Assembly: GCA_001839685.1 (NCBI GenBank)
Contig: MLAK01000629.1
Location: 1-64,000 of the forward strand
DNA length: 64,000 bases
From: Tritrichomonas foetus
Lineage: Eukaryota; Parabasalia; Tritrichomonadida; Tritrichomonadidae
Direction: 5' to 3'
The position numbers were made by a program, and so were the translations under genes. Shown piece by piece: positions 63,501-64,000 of the stretch (position 1 is its first letter; the number at the start of each line of letters is the position of its first letter). A model generated the notes under the pieces. It saw only the letters and a program-made list of their open reading frames with translations, was not told where the DNA came from and made no database searches.

Positions 63501-63994
63501 CAGGACAACTTCAGAGCTTCCCTGTAACAAATTTTGCCAATGACTCTAATTCTGATACTACATCAATTGCATCACCGAATTCACAAAATAGTTTGTTGAT
63601 GAGATCTACCAACACAAGTGATCCAAATGCCCCTGCAACTAAAGGATCATTCGATTTTTCCTCTCCTTTGGCAGGACATAAACAAAGAGTGAATTCGGAA
63701 GAACTTGGAGTGAAATTCGAAAGCGTTTCAATTCAAAGTTTAGTGACATCAAATCGAAGAATGGCTGAGAAGGTAAGACGAAGGAGATCTTTAAGCTTTG
63801 ATGTTGAAAAAAGAAGGAAAACTCAAGCACCCAATGGAAAAAAGTTTTGTCAACTTTATAATCCAAATAAAGCCGATGAGGAAGAAATCGAAGAAGAAGG
63901 AAATAATTCAAAGCTAATCGAAAGAGATACACCAGCTTGTGCCAATTCATCCCCGATCTGTAACAAATTTATTGATCCAAACCCCTACAAATGA
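60527..63994 (+). CDS. AGC protein kinase with zinc finger (Rim15/IREH1/MAST-like)
   Basis: 1,155 codons, ATG at 60527, stop at 63992-63994. The N terminus is helical (~1-150), then Asn-rich (~155-340) with an imperfect hexapeptide repeat of the type AFTNNN. A C-x2-C-x11-H-x3-C zinc-binding motif (CRICDEKI...HTKVC) lies at ~357-376, followed by a helical region. This finger-before-kinase order is found in plant IREH1 and yeast Rim15. The kinase domain covers ~505-820: ISSGAFARVFLARK, AIKVTPKS, IIHRDLKPDNLLI (~626), TDFGLSFMG (~648), an Asn-rich insertion (~655-722), GTPDYIAPEIIL, SADLWSLGV and HPWFKDV. A long Ser/Pro-rich tail with SPMNSP-type sites follows. Rim15-like kinases act in nutrient and cell-cycle control; a role here is inferred. 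Confidence 0.9.
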   Translation: MSINLYKSSLSLSKHSPLLATQSLRMGPSNSSRAANILYIFLKGQETILRSILDKIEKETNDDVDSLKNDKNVSAGDEKAQEMAILKKSLIHLLDSHYANLFFNINETISTMQSILSVHDNQYANQILTTAIAMNKTLNSFQMTTSTVSKRRSSNNSNKDPINGNPKNSNQSRSRVSFLDHSNSQQQNGSNQKDASNNKNHSDNSNSENLNNNIQRNNVNSGENIDHTNISNSSNINNSNQNITFNMMNNNNKENNNQNLNNNSYNSSNNSLTNNNAFTNNDSLKNNNAFTNNNASTNNNALTNNNSLANNDSLKNNDSLTNNNLINLSDSGSVSARSGSFDDSDSDDYEDEFVVCRICDEKIPVDKIDEHTKVCADLYRSAAYVSEVNEKLTNMLNEMKMKYLDVSWPGHLNNAVNVCLPVLRCTMAIENIIAVDPGDPDSYDELQSLSQLFNISKSPNPVEFDMQHFKPLVDSKLKASTAIIELNAHYNMRKSIFSVKQPLISDFELIKRISSGAFARVFLARKKSTRDIFAIKVTPKSSLTQKNQVKRILAEKDILLQFSNPHIVSFYYSIIGKNNLYLIMEFLPGGDLYSLLQNIGSMDEETAKIYSFQIVQALKYLREKGIIHRDLKPDNLLIARNGLLKLTDFGLSFMGIINRNGSNSNNQISSSQAQAPTAPRTRSRSNTINTHTHQNNNVDLNNLRSGNNNLTISDSELVQSNSLVGTPDYIAPEIILNRPHSFSADLWSLGVMIYEFVVGEPPFHGKTEKETHENIIRGRYIIDDDLELSPELIDLLSRLLKLNPNERIGAKNIDELINHPWFKDVDINQVPFTPELKSKDDTDYFECRYDLSKDDDKDIIEDMSIVEPTNEHQTSRPISPAASPIGSPMNFNSSFSPLAAPPITLHSSPPSSLNNKPSNLFNSSITSPIGSYGNSLFNNSLGINQFGYSDNSQYDSPMNSPLSSSPNSPPNSTFLQFLNSENVPNFPEYQQPGQLQSFPVTNFANDSNSDTTSIASPNSQNSLLMRSTNTSDPNAPATKGSFDFSSPLAGHKQRVNSEELGVKFESVSIQSLVTSNRRMAEKVRRRRSLSFDVEKRRKTQAPNGKKFCQLYNPNKADEEEIEEEGNNSKLIERDTPACANSSPICNKFIDPNPYK
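61340..61498 (+). repeat. 18-bp coding repeat (hexapeptide, Asn-rich)
   Basis: About nine imperfect 18-bp units of the form ACAAATAATAATGCATTT inside the kinase gene, coding for hexapeptides such as TNNNAF and KNNDSL. It is in frame, so length changes would add or remove six residues without breaking the gene. Confidence 0.8.
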
Positions 63995-64000
63995 ATCGAA

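Noticed and set aside
1..64000. CRISPR arrays, tRNA and rRNA genes
   Set aside because: Reading the window showed no array of regular spacers and no cloverleaf-like or rRNA sequence that I could support. The tandem repeats present have no unique spacers.

Overview
The window is strongly AT-rich eukaryotic DNA with long, apparently intron-free genes. Together the contents point to a parabasalid protist, most likely a Tritrichomonas- or Trichomonas-type trichomonad. The evidence is: a giant GGAI-repeat (Pmp-like) surface protein, a BspA-type leucine-rich-repeat relic, a mariner transposon, two short R2R3 Myb proteins, many protein kinases with Asn-rich insertions, ankyrin and Rab genes, and a Trichomonas-like initiator (Inr) motif just upstream of one ATG. 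The species is an inference; the gene families are read from the sequence.

Layout. 1-1585: anonymous DNA, then the first of three near-identical 1.1-kb terminal-inverted-repeat elements (482-1577, 17955-19051, 47420-48516), each flanked by a perfect 8-bp target duplication. 1862-10715: one very large Pmp-like membrane protein gene, broken by a frameshift near 2130-2160 and by a complete mariner transposon at 6146-7431. 11040-23228: a CK1 kinase, a ubiquitin-like/RRM protein, a membrane-anchored formin, element copy B, a BspA relic and a second kinase. 25736-30116: an R2R3 Myb gene, a 21-bp tandem repeat, a Rab GTPase and a disrupted kinase. 31988-38684: a kinase with HQD in its catalytic loop, a miniature actin-like gene with an in-frame TGA, and an acidic type I membrane protein. 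40520-45344: a secreted two-domain SGNH hydrolase-like protein and an ankyrin protein. 47420-52514: element copy C, a second R2R3 Myb gene and a coiled-coil/Trp-repeat protein with an in-frame TAA. 52937-63994: a 2,069-residue TPR-like protein and, divergently, a zinc-finger AGC kinase of the Rim15/IREH1/MAST type.

The genes do not form an operon-like unit. They are a typical trichomonad mix of signalling, cytoskeletal, surface and transcription-factor genes on both strands, separated by AT-rich spacers. The main points of interest are the three-copy element with intact target duplications, the mariner-broken adhesin, the SGNH protein whose second domain has lost its catalytic Ser and His, the 256-codon actin relative, the formin with a transmembrane N terminus, and three otherwise well-preserved genes each interrupted by a single in-frame stop (TAG, TGA, TAA).
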